Shown here: positions 50,961 through 59,332 of the stretch, in pieces
How the letters are laid out: the number at the start of each line of letters is the position of its first letter
Numbering within the stretch: the stretch's first letter is position 1
Assembly (NCBI GenBank): GCA_942491575.1
Contig: CALOBT010000025.1
Span: 3,410,001-3,474,000, forward strand
Direction of reading: 5' to 3'
DNA: 64,000 bases
From: CAZHNW01 sp942491575
GTDB lineage: Bacteria; Spirochaetota; UBA4802; UBA5550
Position numbers and translations under genes: made by a program
The notes under the pieces: model-generated
What the model was told of the DNA's origin: nothing
Database searches by the model: none
Seen by the model: the letters and a program-made list of their open reading frames with translations, nothing else

Positions 50961-52196
50961 TTATTCTGTTTCTTTATTCAGGAGGAACTGCTTGAAACGG
51001 ACTGCCTGTTTGAAATCTGGCTTCAGGGCAATTGCACTGTCACAGTCTTCAATTGCGGATTTCAAATCGCCCATATCGTAATAGGTCAGGGCCCGGCTGT
51101 AAAAGGTATCTGACCAGAGGGGATTTAGTTCCAGTGACTGCTGGAAATCTTCCAGGGCGAGTTCAAATTGTTTAAGCATCCGGTATGTCAATCCGCGATT
51201 CGTATAGACTCTCGTGTCCCTCGGTTCTATTCCAATGGCGGTAGTGAAATCCTCCAGGGCAAGTTCGTACTGCGAGAGAGAAAAATAGACCAGGCCCCGG
51301 TGATTATAGATATAGTGATTAGGGGAGATGATAATCAGATGTGAATATATTTCGACGGCACGCTCGAGATCGTTGTTAATATGAGCATTCATAGCGGCTA
51401 CAAAGAGGTCATTCAGATTATCGCTTTTTGCAAGATCATCTTTGGAAAGGGGAGGCAGTGGTTCGATATCTTTACGGTCCCGGTACTGGTTACCCATTTT
51501 TTCAGGTAAAGTAGACACCTTATCCAGAAGTTGACGATGTCGTTCCTGAAGGTGGGAGTAGCGTTTTCTCTGGTAGTCCTTTATTTCCTGAAAGGTAATA
51601 TCAGCCAGAGAGAGGGTTGCATTCAGCGCCGTCAGTTTTCGACGAATGGTATCTTCCACATTGTCGATACTTGTTTTGTATACCAGTTCGTGTTCTACCT
51701 CAGCCCATGCATCCTGCAGGATTGTGCGGAGTTGTATTTCGCAGCTGAGGGACTCCTGTAAACGATAACGGGAGGATATCTCTTTCGGGATTTCTATCGT
51801 AAAGTGGGTCGAATCGTATCCGAATTCACGTACGGACAGCTCCCTGTGTTTATAATCTACCTCAAGGATTGTAAAAAATTTTCGAATGGAATTTTCAATA
51901 TTCTGAATATCTTCAAGAAAGGGTACGGTAATTCGAATACCAACAAGGTCCTTAATCGCATCAAATGGCTGATCGATTACCTGCTCCTGGGCTTTTAACA
52001 GGAGTTTTCGGTAAAATGCTTCAAAGGTCTTGACCCGTCCCTTTACCTGCAGGCGCCGGTCTTCTGCACTTAATATACTGTTTAAAGAGTCTATCAGGGA
52101 TTTTACGACCTTACGGTAACGTGAAGCCCTTTTCTCATAATCTTTAAGCAGTATCTGCTTGTTTTCAATCCAGTATTGTAGAGTTCTATTGTTCAT
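50961..52196 (-). CDS. Small alarmone synthetase (RelA/SpoT synthetase domain) fused to TPR repeats
   Basis: 411 residues. N-terminal (p)ppGpp synthetase domain (about 1-225): KGRVKTFEAFYRKL aligns with GRVKxxYSIxxKM, with the conserved Ser replaced by Ala; then IKDLVGIRITVPF (metal Asp), FGYDSTHFTI and EIQLRTILQDAWAEVEHEL (catalytic Glu and Gln-Arg). No HD hydrolase domain, ACT or TGS. A linker (225-270) leads to four to five tetratricopeptide repeats (about 270-405), such as YNHRGLVYFSLSQYELALED. TPR-fused alarmone synthetases are found in other bacteria. Divergent from the hydrolase gene at 52314. Confidence 0.85.
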   Translation of the reverse strand: MNNRTLQYWIENKQILLKDYEKRASRYRKVVKSLIDSLNSILSAEDRRLQVKGRVKTFEAFYRKLLLKAQEQVIDQPFDAIKDLVGIRITVPFLEDIQNIENSIRKFFTILEVDYKHRELSVREFGYDSTHFTIEIPKEISSRYRLQESLSCEIQLRTILQDAWAEVEHELVYKTSIDNVEDTIRRKLTALNATLSLADITFQEIKDYQRKRYSHLQERHRQLLDKVSTLPEKMGNQYRDRKDIEPLPPLSKDDLAKSDNLNDLFVAAMNAHINNDLERAVEIYSHLIIISPNHYIYNHRGLVYFSLSQYELALEDFTTAIGIEPRDTRVYTNRGLTYRMLKQFELALEDFQQSLELNPLWSDTFYSRALTYYDMGDLKSAIEDCDSAIALKPDFKQAVRFKQFLLNKETE

Positions 52197-52313
52197 GTGA
52201 TTTGATTCTTGAAAATCGAATGATGACTATAAAGAGATAGTAAATTTATTAAAAGTCAAGGAAAATACAGCTTCCATCCTTGACAGGAGGGGGTTCGGAG
52301 GTAGAATAGTGAT

Positions 52314-52847
52314 ATGTGGAATCAGGAATTATATATTAAGGCGATGTCTTTTGCCGCGGAAGCTCATGCAGGTCAGCAGGTTCCGGGGCAAAATTATTCT
52401 TATCTTTACCATCTAACACTGGTTGCAGCAGAGGCTATCTCGGTTTTATTCCATGAAAAGGTAAATGATCCTGATCTTTTGGTACAGTGTTCGATTCTTC
52501 ACGATACCGTGGAAGATACCAGTGTTACAATTAATGCTATTGAAGAGAATTTTGGTGCTGGTGTTGCTGCCGGGATAGCAGCATTGACAAAAGATGTCGG
52601 ATTGCCGAAATCTCAGGCAATGGAAGAAAGCATTGAAAGAATACATGCACAACCAACGGAAATATGGATGGTAAAAATGGCCGACCGGATTACCAACCTT
52701 CAACCCCCGCCACCTCACTGGTCCCGGCAGCGTTGCGATGAGTACCGTAAAGAGGCTCTATATATTCTCATGGCCCTGGGAGAGGCAAGCCCCTTCCTCA
52801 CGGAACGACTGGCGTTGAAAATCAGCAATTATGAGAGCTACTGCTGA
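52314..52847 (+). CDS. Stand-alone HD-domain (p)ppGpp hydrolase (MESH1/SAH type)
   Basis: 177 residues. HD motifs of RSH hydrolases in order: AAEAHAGQQ (HAGQxR with Arg changed to Val), YLYHLTLVAAEAI (His), CSILHDTVEDT (His-Asp and Glu-Asp) and VKMADRITNLQPPP (Asp, Asn). No synthetase part. It likely removes the 3'-pyrophosphate of (p)ppGpp or a related alarmone using Mn2+. It starts 117 bp from the start of the divergent TPR-fused synthetase, so the two probably act on the same nucleotide. Confidence 0.82.
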   Translation: MWNQELYIKAMSFAAEAHAGQQVPGQNYSYLYHLTLVAAEAISVLFHEKVNDPDLLVQCSILHDTVEDTSVTINAIEENFGAGVAAGIAALTKDVGLPKSQAMEESIERIHAQPTEIWMVKMADRITNLQPPPPHWSRQRCDEYRKEALYILMALGEASPFLTERLALKISNYESYC

Positions 52848-52853
52848 TAGGGA

Positions 52854-53393
52854 TTATTTGATTCGCGGATCGTCAATTTCTGTGAGACTTGTATAATATT
52901 GTCCGGCAAGGTTAACATAGAGCTGTTTTGCAAGTTCCCATTCTTTTTTATGGCGTTCAAGCAGGGGCCCTTTTTCGACGGCGGGTGCACCTGCCCATAT
53001 TGTTTCCCGTGATAATATCTGGTTCCGTTTCACCAGGCTCTGTTCCGCTACAATTGCCCAGCTGCCTACTGTAGAAAAATCGCTAATCATGGCCTGCATG
53101 CCGATAACTGCAAAATCTTCAATTGTGGCATTATGAATCATCGCCATATGACCAACGGTGACACGTTTCCCAAAGGATGCTATTCCTCCGGGACGTGCAT
53201 GGACAATAACTCCCTCCTCTATGGCGGTTTCACCCCCGATTTCAATCGTCCCGTAATCTCCTCTCAGTATGGCTCCGAACCCGATATAGCAATGTGCCCC
53301 GATGCGTACATCTCCTATTATTTCAGCAGTGGGGGCGATCCAGGCACCTTCACCGATTACAGGGCGGCGTTGATTGATTTCGTAAAGTGGCAT
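52854..53393 (-). CDS. Gamma-carbonic anhydrase-like hexapeptide-repeat protein (PaaY/YrdA type)
   Basis: 179 residues from ATG 53393, where AAAAGGAG gives a clear ribosome site; an upstream in-frame ATG at 53411 lacks one. Left-handed beta-helix hexapeptide repeats (about 10-140): IGDVRIGAHCYIGFGAILRG, GGETAIEEGVIVH. Histidines for a trimeric metal site are in VIVHARPGG and VTVGHMAMIHNATI. Members include gamma-carbonic anhydrases and PaaY thioesterase. Convergent with the alarmone hydrolase, 6 bp. Confidence 0.85.
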   Translation of the reverse strand: MPLYEINQRRPVIGEGAWIAPTAEIIGDVRIGAHCYIGFGAILRGDYGTIEIGGETAIEEGVIVHARPGGIASFGKRVTVGHMAMIHNATIEDFAVIGMQAMISDFSTVGSWAIVAEQSLVKRNQILSRETIWAGAPAVEKGPLLERHKKEWELAKQLYVNLAGQYYTSLTEIDDPRIK

Positions 53394-53727
53394 AATGACT
53401 CCTTTTCGCATAACTGGAAATGTATCATATGAAAAAAATTCGAAAAAATTAAATTAATTACTCTCAACAGTTGACGATCTTAAAGTATTTTAGTAGATTG
53501 ATAGATACTAAACGAGCAAAGTTTTTACCTCCTATATCCCAAATGATTTAGCTTTATGTGAAGAGAGGAAGGGCTAACTCCCCACTGCCTTCCTCCCTTC
53601 CATATCTTTTTTTTCACTTTATCTAAAAATTTTCAAGCTTAAAATAATTTTCTAATAATACGAATTATTATTGCCCTCTCATAAGATTCCTTCAGGTTGA
53701 TAAAACCATATGTTGAAGGAGAAAGAT
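53394..53727. promoter_or_regulatory. Leader/promoter region of the 53.7-58.2 kb cluster
   Basis: 334 bp. Candidate promoter: TTGACG (53471-53476), 17-bp spacer, TAGATT (53494-53499). About 65 nt into the transcript is a hairpin GAGGAAGG / CCTTCCTC (53565-53572 with 53588-53595, 15-nt loop) followed by a T8 tract around 53607, so it could terminate transcription. A short IR TAATAAT-ACGA-ATTATTA follows near 53653. Leader ORF begins at 53728. No known riboswitch was recognised. Confidence 0.4.
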
Positions 53728-53880
53728 ATGAAAGTTGTGTTTAATTCTACATTTTTAACGTCTTTTAATTTAATTATTCAGTTGCCACGACTTTTTCAAC
53801 TTCCTTTATTAACAATTATTCTAAAAAATATCGTCACCCGCCAATTACCGGGAGTCATGGAAGATAACATTGAAAAATAA
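53728..53880 (+). CDS. Leader ORF, 50 residues, overlapping the C-S lyase gene
   Basis: 50 codons starting ATG after AAGGAGAAAGAT, one of the best ribosome sites in the window. The product is moderately hydrophobic (NLIIQLPRLFQLPLLTIIL) without Cys or a known motif. Its last 11 bp overlap the TTG start of the following PatB/MalY gene (53870), which itself lacks an independent site, so translation of the leader probably sets expression of the lyase. A regulatory leader peptide is my reading; it could also be a small membrane protein. Confidence 0.5.
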   Translation: MKVVFNSTFLTSFNLIIQLPRLFQLPLLTIILKNIVTRQLPGVMEDNIEK

Positions 53881-55054
53881 ATTTATATCTCAACCAAATC
53901 GATACGGTACAGGTTCAGTAAAATGGGATCTGGCGGATGCAATATTTAATGAAGAGGGAATCCTCCCCATGTGGGTTGCAGACATGGACTTTACTTCTCC
54001 GGAACCGGTTATTTCTGCACTGGAAGAACGCGCCCGCCACGGGGTCTTTGGTTACAGTGCCTGCCTGGAGGGATATTTCCATGAAACTGTTCAATGGCAG
54101 CGCCGCCGTCACGGATGGAACATTTCCCCTGAATCCATTATTTTCTCTCCCGGAGTGGTTCCGGCACTAAATATGCTGGTTCAGGAATTTGTGCCTGAGG
54201 GGAAAAAAGTAATTATTCAGCCCCCGGTCTACTACCCGTTCCGCGGTGCAATAAAAAATAATGGGGGGAGTATCCTGGAGAATCCCCTCAGGGAGGAAAA
54301 TGGTAAATATACCATGGACCTGGAAGACCTTGCAGAAAAGGCGGCTGATCCGGATGCTGTAATGATGATTCTCTGCAATCCACATAATCCAGTGGGACGT
54401 GTTTGGGAAGAGGGGGGTCTGAAGGAAGTCATTCGAATATGCAGTGAAAATGGGTTACTGCTTGTATCCGATGAAATCCATGGAGATTTGATTTTCCGGG
54501 GGGCGCGGCATGTCCCGGCGGGGCTGGCCTCAGCGGGGGCCGCATCTGAATTTCTTATTACCTGCAGTGCCCCGAGCAAAACCTTCAACCTGCCGGGATT
54601 ACAAACCGCCTATTGTGTAATAGAAAATGAGGGGCTTCGCAATCGCTATAAGAAACGCCTCGACAAAATCGGCATCAATGGCCCTAATAGTTTTGGGGCA
54701 ATAGCACAGGAAGTCGCCTACCGTGATGGGGAATCATGGCTGCAGAGGGTGTTGGATCATATAGAGAGTAACTTCCAGTTTCTCCGGAAGACTTTAGTGT
54801 CGAAGGAACCCCGTATCGGTATCACCGTTCCCGAGGCGACATATCTGGTATGGCTGGATTTTCGTTTTCTTCAGATGGAAGGGAGGGAGCTGCAGGATCT
54901 TATGCGGCACGGAGCACGGGTTGCCCTCGATGATGGCTATATTTTCGGCACCGGGGGTGAAGGATTTCAGCGTATTAATATTGCCTGCAGCCAGGCAATA
55001 CTTCGGGAGGGTCTCTCAAGGATTCTTAATGCAGTCAAAGAAGTTACTGGATAA
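53870..55054 (+). CDS. PatB/MalY-type PLP-dependent C-S lyase (cystathionine beta-lyase-like)
   Basis: 394 residues, fold type I aminotransferase-like. N-terminal SVKWDLADAIF and LPMWVADMDFTSPEPVISAL are the PatB/MalY signature; further NPHNPVGRVWEE (Asn), VSDEIHGDLIF (Asp for PLP), SAPSKTFNLPGLQTAYCVI with the PLP Lys (about 242) and the Arg near the C-terminus in FQRINIACSQA. Splits cystathionine or cysteine with release of homocysteine, or H2S, ammonia and pyruvate. Start TTG at 53870. First large gene of a seven-gene cluster. Confidence 0.9.
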   Translation: MKNKFISQPNRYGTGSVKWDLADAIFNEEGILPMWVADMDFTSPEPVISALEERARHGVFGYSACLEGYFHETVQWQRRRHGWNISPESIIFSPGVVPALNMLVQEFVPEGKKVIIQPPVYYPFRGAIKNNGGSILENPLREENGKYTMDLEDLAEKAADPDAVMMILCNPHNPVGRVWEEGGLKEVIRICSENGLLLVSDEIHGDLIFRGARHVPAGLASAGAASEFLITCSAPSKTFNLPGLQTAYCVIENEGLRNRYKKRLDKIGINGPNSFGAIAQEVAYRDGESWLQRVLDHIESNFQFLRKTLVSKEPRIGITVPEATYLVWLDFRFLQMEGRELQDLMRHGARVALDDGYIFGTGGEGFQRINIACSQAILREGLSRILNAVKEVTG

Positions 55055-55068
55055 AGAGGATAAATAAT

Positions 55069-55689
55069 ATGACGGAATCTATTTTTAATGATCGGGCCCG
55101 CCAGTGGGATACCCCCGGACGAATAAAACTGGCGGCTTCTGTTGCTGCCGCAGTTAGAATTTCGATAAATCTGACACCTGATATGACACTGATGGACTTT
55201 GGCGCAGGGACTGGACTGCTTTCCCTTGAACTGATGAAGGATGTGAAAAAGGTAATTGCCTTGGATAATGCCTCTGAGATGCTTCAGGTCCTGGGGGAAA
55301 AGAGACTGGATGATTCAAATGTTTCAATCATTGATGGAGATTATAGAAGCGGGATCCTGGAAGGCCTTGAGTATCATGTTGCAGTCAGTTCCATGGCGCT
55401 TCACCATGTTGAAGACTATGCCGGGCTTATTGAAAAACTTGCATCACGGCTGCTTCCCGGTGGTATACTTGGTATTGCGGATCTTGAAAAGGAAGATGGC
55501 AATTTCCATAGCGATAATACGGGAGTCCATCATTTTGGTTTTTCCAGGGAAGAGTTGGAGGCAGTATATAAATCAGCAGGACTTGTTGATATCTCATTTG
55601 TTCATGCTGCGGCAATACCCAGGGAGCAGGCGGATGGGAGTATCAAACCCTATAATGTATTTCTGGCTACAGGACGGAAAAAACCGTGA
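55069..55689 (+). CDS. Class I SAM-dependent methyltransferase
   Basis: 206 residues. Motif I LMDFGAGTGLLSLEL (about 42), motif II acidic VIALDNASEML, VSSMALHHVED, and GILGIADLEKED. Fits a UbiE/Methyltransf_11-like small-molecule methyltransferase; substrate unknown. 14 bp after the C-S lyase, with GAGGATAA upstream of the start; operon membership is clear. Confidence 0.85.
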   Translation: MTESIFNDRARQWDTPGRIKLAASVAAAVRISINLTPDMTLMDFGAGTGLLSLELMKDVKKVIALDNASEMLQVLGEKRLDDSNVSIIDGDYRSGILEGLEYHVAVSSMALHHVEDYAGLIEKLASRLLPGGILGIADLEKEDGNFHSDNTGVHHFGFSREELEAVYKSAGLVDISFVHAAAIPREQADGSIKPYNVFLATGRKKP

Positions 55690-55732
55690 GGAGAATAAAT
55701 ACTATTAAAACAGCAGGAAAAAGGAATTAGTT

Positions 55733-55918
55733 GTGCCCTTTGTGCTAATACCGGATATGCCGGGAAAACTTTTCGTACCGGAACAGCAGGATGATTCTAA
55801 AAAAAAGTATCCCTGTAAAGACTGCTCTTCCTGTCTGCACTGCAGTGACGAACGTTGTGCCCTTTGCCTGAAGCGTTGCGGGGATTGCAAAGCCGGTAAT
55901 AGTAATGAAGAGAAATAG
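55733..55918 (+). CDS. Cys-rich 61-residue protein
   Basis: 61 codons starting GTG with AAAGGAATTAG upstream. Seven to eight Cys in a tight block: CKDCSSCLHCSDERCALCLKRC and DC. The leading MPFVLIPDMPGKLFVPEQ part is conserved-looking. I believe such short CxxC-rich proteins occur in other anaerobes, but I recall no named family. Metal or Fe-S binding is plausible. It lies between the methyltransferase and flavin reductase genes. Confidence 0.6.
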   Translation: MPFVLIPDMPGKLFVPEQQDDSKKKYPCKDCSSCLHCSDERCALCLKRCGDCKAGNSNEEK

Positions 55919-55953
55919 TACCAGATAATATAATATAAAATAACGGAGAGTAT

Positions 55954-56466
55954 ATGTCTGATTTTAAAAAAATTAAACCGAAGGAAATAGAGGAAAATGC
56001 CTTTAAGCTTATTGGCAGTGACTGGATGCTTATAACAGCCGGTTCAGAAAAAAAATTTAACACCATGACCGCCTCCTGGGGAGGACTCGGTATCCTCTGG
56101 CATAAGAATATCTGTTCAATTTTTATCCGTCCTCAGCGCTACACCTATGAATTTATTGAAATGAGTGACACTTTCACCCTTTCATTTTTTGATAACAATC
56201 ATCGTGATGTATTAAAGTATTGCGGCAGTCATTCCGGCAGGGAAGTTGATAAGGTCGCCGAAACAGGTATTACTCCGGTATTCAGTGAAGACGGAGGAGT
56301 CTATTTCCAGGAGGCCAAACTGGTCCTGGAATGCAGAAAGCTATATTATCAGGATATAATTCCGGGGAATTTTCTCGATGAATCCATAAATGAAAATTAT
56401 CCCAAAGAGGATTATCACCGAATGTATTTTGGTGAGATTATAGGCTGTTATCAATCAACAGGATAG
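55954..56466 (+). CDS. Flavin reductase-like (FMN-binding split barrel) protein
   Basis: 170 residues. LITAGSEKKFNTMTASWGGLGILW is the N-terminal FMN site of the flavin reductase-like family, then RPQRYTYEFIEMSDTFTLSFF and CRKLYYQDIIPG. Usually FMN-dependent oxidoreductase, including Zn-ribbon-free flavoredoxins. AACGGAGAG precedes the start. Its role in the cluster may be electron supply. Confidence 0.85.
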   Translation: MSDFKKIKPKEIEENAFKLIGSDWMLITAGSEKKFNTMTASWGGLGILWHKNICSIFIRPQRYTYEFIEMSDTFTLSFFDNNHRDVLKYCGSHSGREVDKVAETGITPVFSEDGGVYFQEAKLVLECRKLYYQDIIPGNFLDESINENYPKEDYHRMYFGEIIGCYQSTG

Positions 56467-56506
56467 AGGATTAAGGTTTAACCTGCTTTGGATATTAAAA
56501 AATAAA

Positions 56507-57094
56507 ATGATTATCAGACCAGTAAAGATTAATGACGATTTCAGAAAAATCGCAGAACTTGTATACGATACTGATGAGTTTCTGTTCCCTTTTCTGTTTG
56601 GAAAGAGGGAGCAGGGAATCGATAGAATCAAAGGATTGATCCTGTTAGAGAACAACAGTTTTTCCTTCAAACACATGCTCTGCGCAGAGGATGATAATAT
56701 AACCGGTATTTTAATCGGATATGAACCAAAAAAAATTATCAGGGCCCTGGAATCAAAAGACTATGAAAAAGTTTTTACACTCCCTCAGCTGCTGGTTCTC
56801 GCCCTGAAATCATTGTTTCTGGATTTAGTCCTCTCCACAAGAAATATTGATGGATGGTATATTCAAAATATTTCAGTAATACCGGAAGGAAGGGGCACCG
56901 GTATTGGTACCAGGCTCATGGAACATTTTTTTGCCTTGATAAAGGATAAGGGGGCAATGAAGGCAACCCTGGATGTTTCCAGAAAAAATGCTGGAGCAAA
57001 AAAGCTATATGAAAGAAAGGGATTCAGGGTTGAAAAGAAGGGAATTAAAGGTATGCTAAATACCGGGGTGTACAGGATGTCACGGTTATTGTAA
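56507..57094 (+). CDS. GNAT family N-acetyltransferase
   Basis: 195 residues. The acetyl-CoA site ISVIPEGRGTGIGTRLMEHF (about 123) and a C-terminal part DVSRKNAGAKKLYERKGF are diagnostic. The middle (about 80-115) carries a non-typical hydrophobic insertion. The substrate is unknown. Forty bp after the flavin reductase gene; ribosome site weak. Confidence 0.85.
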   Translation: MIIRPVKINDDFRKIAELVYDTDEFLFPFLFGKREQGIDRIKGLILLENNSFSFKHMLCAEDDNITGILIGYEPKKIIRALESKDYEKVFTLPQLLVLALKSLFLDLVLSTRNIDGWYIQNISVIPEGRGTGIGTRLMEHFFALIKDKGAMKATLDVSRKNAGAKKLYERKGFRVEKKGIKGMLNTGVYRMSRLL

Positions 57095-57127
57095 ATTTGG
57101 AAATTATTAACGATTGAGGTAATATAA

Positions 57128-57450
57128 ATGGCTTTTGAATGCCCGGAATGTGTTAAGGCTTCATTGAAGATAATCGTCTCTGCTGAATTTGGTCCTGATG
57201 ATAATTCAGACGAAGGGCTCTTCAGGCTGTTGAATGTGAGGACTGTAGATTTTCAGGTATAGCCCTTTATGAAGAATCCCGCCGGGGGGCCCTGGGTGGG
57301 GAATCCTTTTGTCATCGGGGTTTTAATGTCGAGAAGGGTATAGTTGATGAATTGATACAAGTGATTGAAAAGAATATGGAATTTGAGCCTGAATATTTTT
57401 TAAAGACGGCACAGGGGGAAGTCGCTTCCTTCGAAATGAAGCTTGTGTAG
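57128..57450 (+). pseudogene. Zinc-ribbon protein gene broken by a one-base frameshift
   Basis: From ATG 57128 the frame reads MAFECPECVKASLKIIVSAE to GPDDNSDEG, then hits a stop at 57260. The downstream frame (57217-57450) reads ALQAVECEDCRFSGIAL to FEPEYFLKTAQGEVASFEMK and stop. Joining them, by adding one G to the GGG at 57215-57217, gives one continuous 107-residue protein with CPEC and CEDC pairs, a zinc ribbon. It is therefore a deletion mutation, a sequencing error or a frameshifted gene. Family not recognised. Confidence 0.65.
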
Positions 57451-57469
57451 CAGGAAAGGAGAAACCGTT

Positions 57470-58153
57470 TTGGAACCTTCCATCATGGACATGAAGGACC
57501 GCTGCAGAGAAAACCTCTACTGTTATACACGGGAGGCACTGGGTAAACTTCCCCCAATGGAAAAACCCTTAATACTCGATCCGGGATGCGGATCCGGAGT
57601 AACTGCCATCGGAATTGCTGCTGAAAGAGACTGCAGAATCACAGCGATAGATATCGATAAATATGCAATAAATCATTTCAAAAAAAAATCAAAGGAGAAG
57701 GGCCTCGAAAATAAAATAGATATCATTCATGGATCTGTATTCGAAATGGATTTTTCAGGGAGTCCCTTCGATATTATTATTGCGGAAGGGTTTTTTAATG
57801 TTGTCGGTTTTAATGAAGCCTTTATCTTTCTCAGCGGGTTTTTAAAAAATGACGGTTACCTTTTAATTCATGATGAATACCCCAACAGGGATGAAAAGAT
57901 CAGCTTTTTCAGTAGAGAGGGTTATGAGCTGGTTGATTCAATTTACCTTGATGAAAATATCTGGTGGGAGAACTATTGTCAATGTCTCAATGAGGCTTTG
58001 CGGGTTTATGAAGACGATATAAAAGAACATGAAATGAATAATATTAACACTCTTAAAATTAAGAGGCAAATGGAGAGAGAGATTTCCCTTTACAAAAAAA
58101 ATCCTGTTCAATTCAGATCTATTTATTATATTGTACATAAGCCTCATAAATAA
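57470..58153 (+). CDS. Class I SAM-dependent methyltransferase
   Basis: 227 residues from TTG 57470, chosen because AAAGGAG lies 7 nt upstream; ATG at 57485 is an alternative. Motif I LILDPGCGSGVTAIGIAAE, then ITAIDIDKYAINHF and IDIIHGSVFEMDF, followed by DIIIAEGFFNVVGF and LLIHDEYPNRDE. Small-molecule methyltransferase of unknown substrate, the second in the cluster. The C-terminal part is charged and helical. Last gene of the cluster. Confidence 0.85.
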   Translation: MEPSIMDMKDRCRENLYCYTREALGKLPPMEKPLILDPGCGSGVTAIGIAAERDCRITAIDIDKYAINHFKKKSKEKGLENKIDIIHGSVFEMDFSGSPFDIIIAEGFFNVVGFNEAFIFLSGFLKNDGYLLIHDEYPNRDEKISFFSREGYELVDSIYLDENIWWENYCQCLNEALRVYEDDIKEHEMNNINTLKIKRQMEREISLYKKNPVQFRSIYYIVHKPHK

Positions 58154-58339
58154 AAATAGTAATGGTTACAGGTTCTCTATTTGGTTTCTATGAATTATTA
58201 GATTTTATCTAACCTCATTCTGCTCAACCTGTTTGCTGCTTTTAAATTTATTTTTATTGAATTCCAGGCAATTTTTTTAATGAAGATATCTAAACGAATC
58301 TTCCGTTGTATGTTTGCAAAGATATGATAATTGGCGAAC

Positions 58340-59233
58340 ATGGAAGTTGTTTTTTTGGGGGGGGGAGTTTTGAACGAATCGTATTTAAACCTGATCTCTG
58401 ATCCGGACATTACGCTCCGTATTGCCACCTTTAAAAATAAGCAGGGTAGAAGCGATGCAAAAACCGTGGTGATAATACCGGGTTTTTTTGGCAGTATTGA
58501 GGAGCGAACTATTCTTGCTGCTCACCTTGTTGAATATTTTAATGTTATAATATATGAACCGAGGGGATTCGGCAAGTCCACTAAGAAGCGCTTAAAATGG
58601 ATTTACAGGATTGAAGATTTTGCCGCGGAGATGAGGGAAGTATTTCAACTTCTCGAACTAAAGGATAATGAGTTTGTAATATTCGGTTCGAGTCTTGCTG
58701 TTTCATTTATACACCACTACGCAGCCTTTCTGGAAGGACCGAAATCTGAACCTGCCGCCCTTGTAATGGTTTCTCCTGCACCAAAATATCGCGGGGGGGG
58801 CATACTCCGCACAATACAATTTGTTCCCTACTGGCTCCAGACTGTCATTACGACAATAATTTTTACTTATCTCCGTCTCTCACGGAATAAAGAGGAGGCG
58901 GGAAATTTAAAATATGCCGAAACCCGTTTTAAGGAACTGGATCCATGGGTGCAGTTTAGAATTGCCGTGGAGTCCGTAGGGTATGCTGATTTTACCGGGC
59001 AGGAAAGGGATATACCGGTGCCGGTATGTGTCTTCTCCGCAGAGAAGGATGACTTTACCAATCCGGAAGACGCCGCCAGGTATGCTCACCATGAAAAAAG
59101 TGAACTGGTCCTCGTCGAAACCGATGCCCACAAGTTTATTAATGGCCGGGAAAAACTGATCTCACAGAGAATCAATGAATTTTTCTCCAGGGGGATATGG
59201 GAAGAAGATGAAAACTGGCAGGCCGGTTCATAA
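58340..59233 (+). CDS. Alpha/beta hydrolase with poly-G tracts
   Basis: 297 residues if translation starts at ATG 58340. VVIIPGFFGSIEERT, IIYEPRGFGKST, nucleophile elbow FGSSLAVSF (normally GxSxG; here GSSLA), acid in FSAEKDDFTNPEDA and a His in ETDAHKFING. A G9 run (58357-58365) sits near the start of the frame and a G8 run at 58793-58800 lies inside. A change in either would shift the frame. TTG at 58370 after the G run is an alternative start. Substrate unknown. Confidence 0.75.
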   Translation: MEVVFLGGGVLNESYLNLISDPDITLRIATFKNKQGRSDAKTVVIIPGFFGSIEERTILAAHLVEYFNVIIYEPRGFGKSTKKRLKWIYRIEDFAAEMREVFQLLELKDNEFVIFGSSLAVSFIHHYAAFLEGPKSEPAALVMVSPAPKYRGGGILRTIQFVPYWLQTVITTIIFTYLRLSRNKEEAGNLKYAETRFKELDPWVQFRIAVESVGYADFTGQERDIPVPVCVFSAEKDDFTNPEDAARYAHHEKSELVLVETDAHKFINGREKLISQRINEFFSRGIWEEDENWQAGS

Positions 59234-59332
59234 CCACCGCAGCTGAATTGCCTGTACGGTATTTTCTTGTTGTGTTTTATTTTTTGCCCCCTTATAGTAT
59301 GCATGATATTTTTCGATACTTGAGAGGGATTT

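Noticed and set aside
57205..57262. Programmed -1 frameshift in the zinc-ribbon gene
   Set aside because: No X-XXY-YYZ slippery heptamer or downstream pseudoknot evident; simple one-base loss explains it better.
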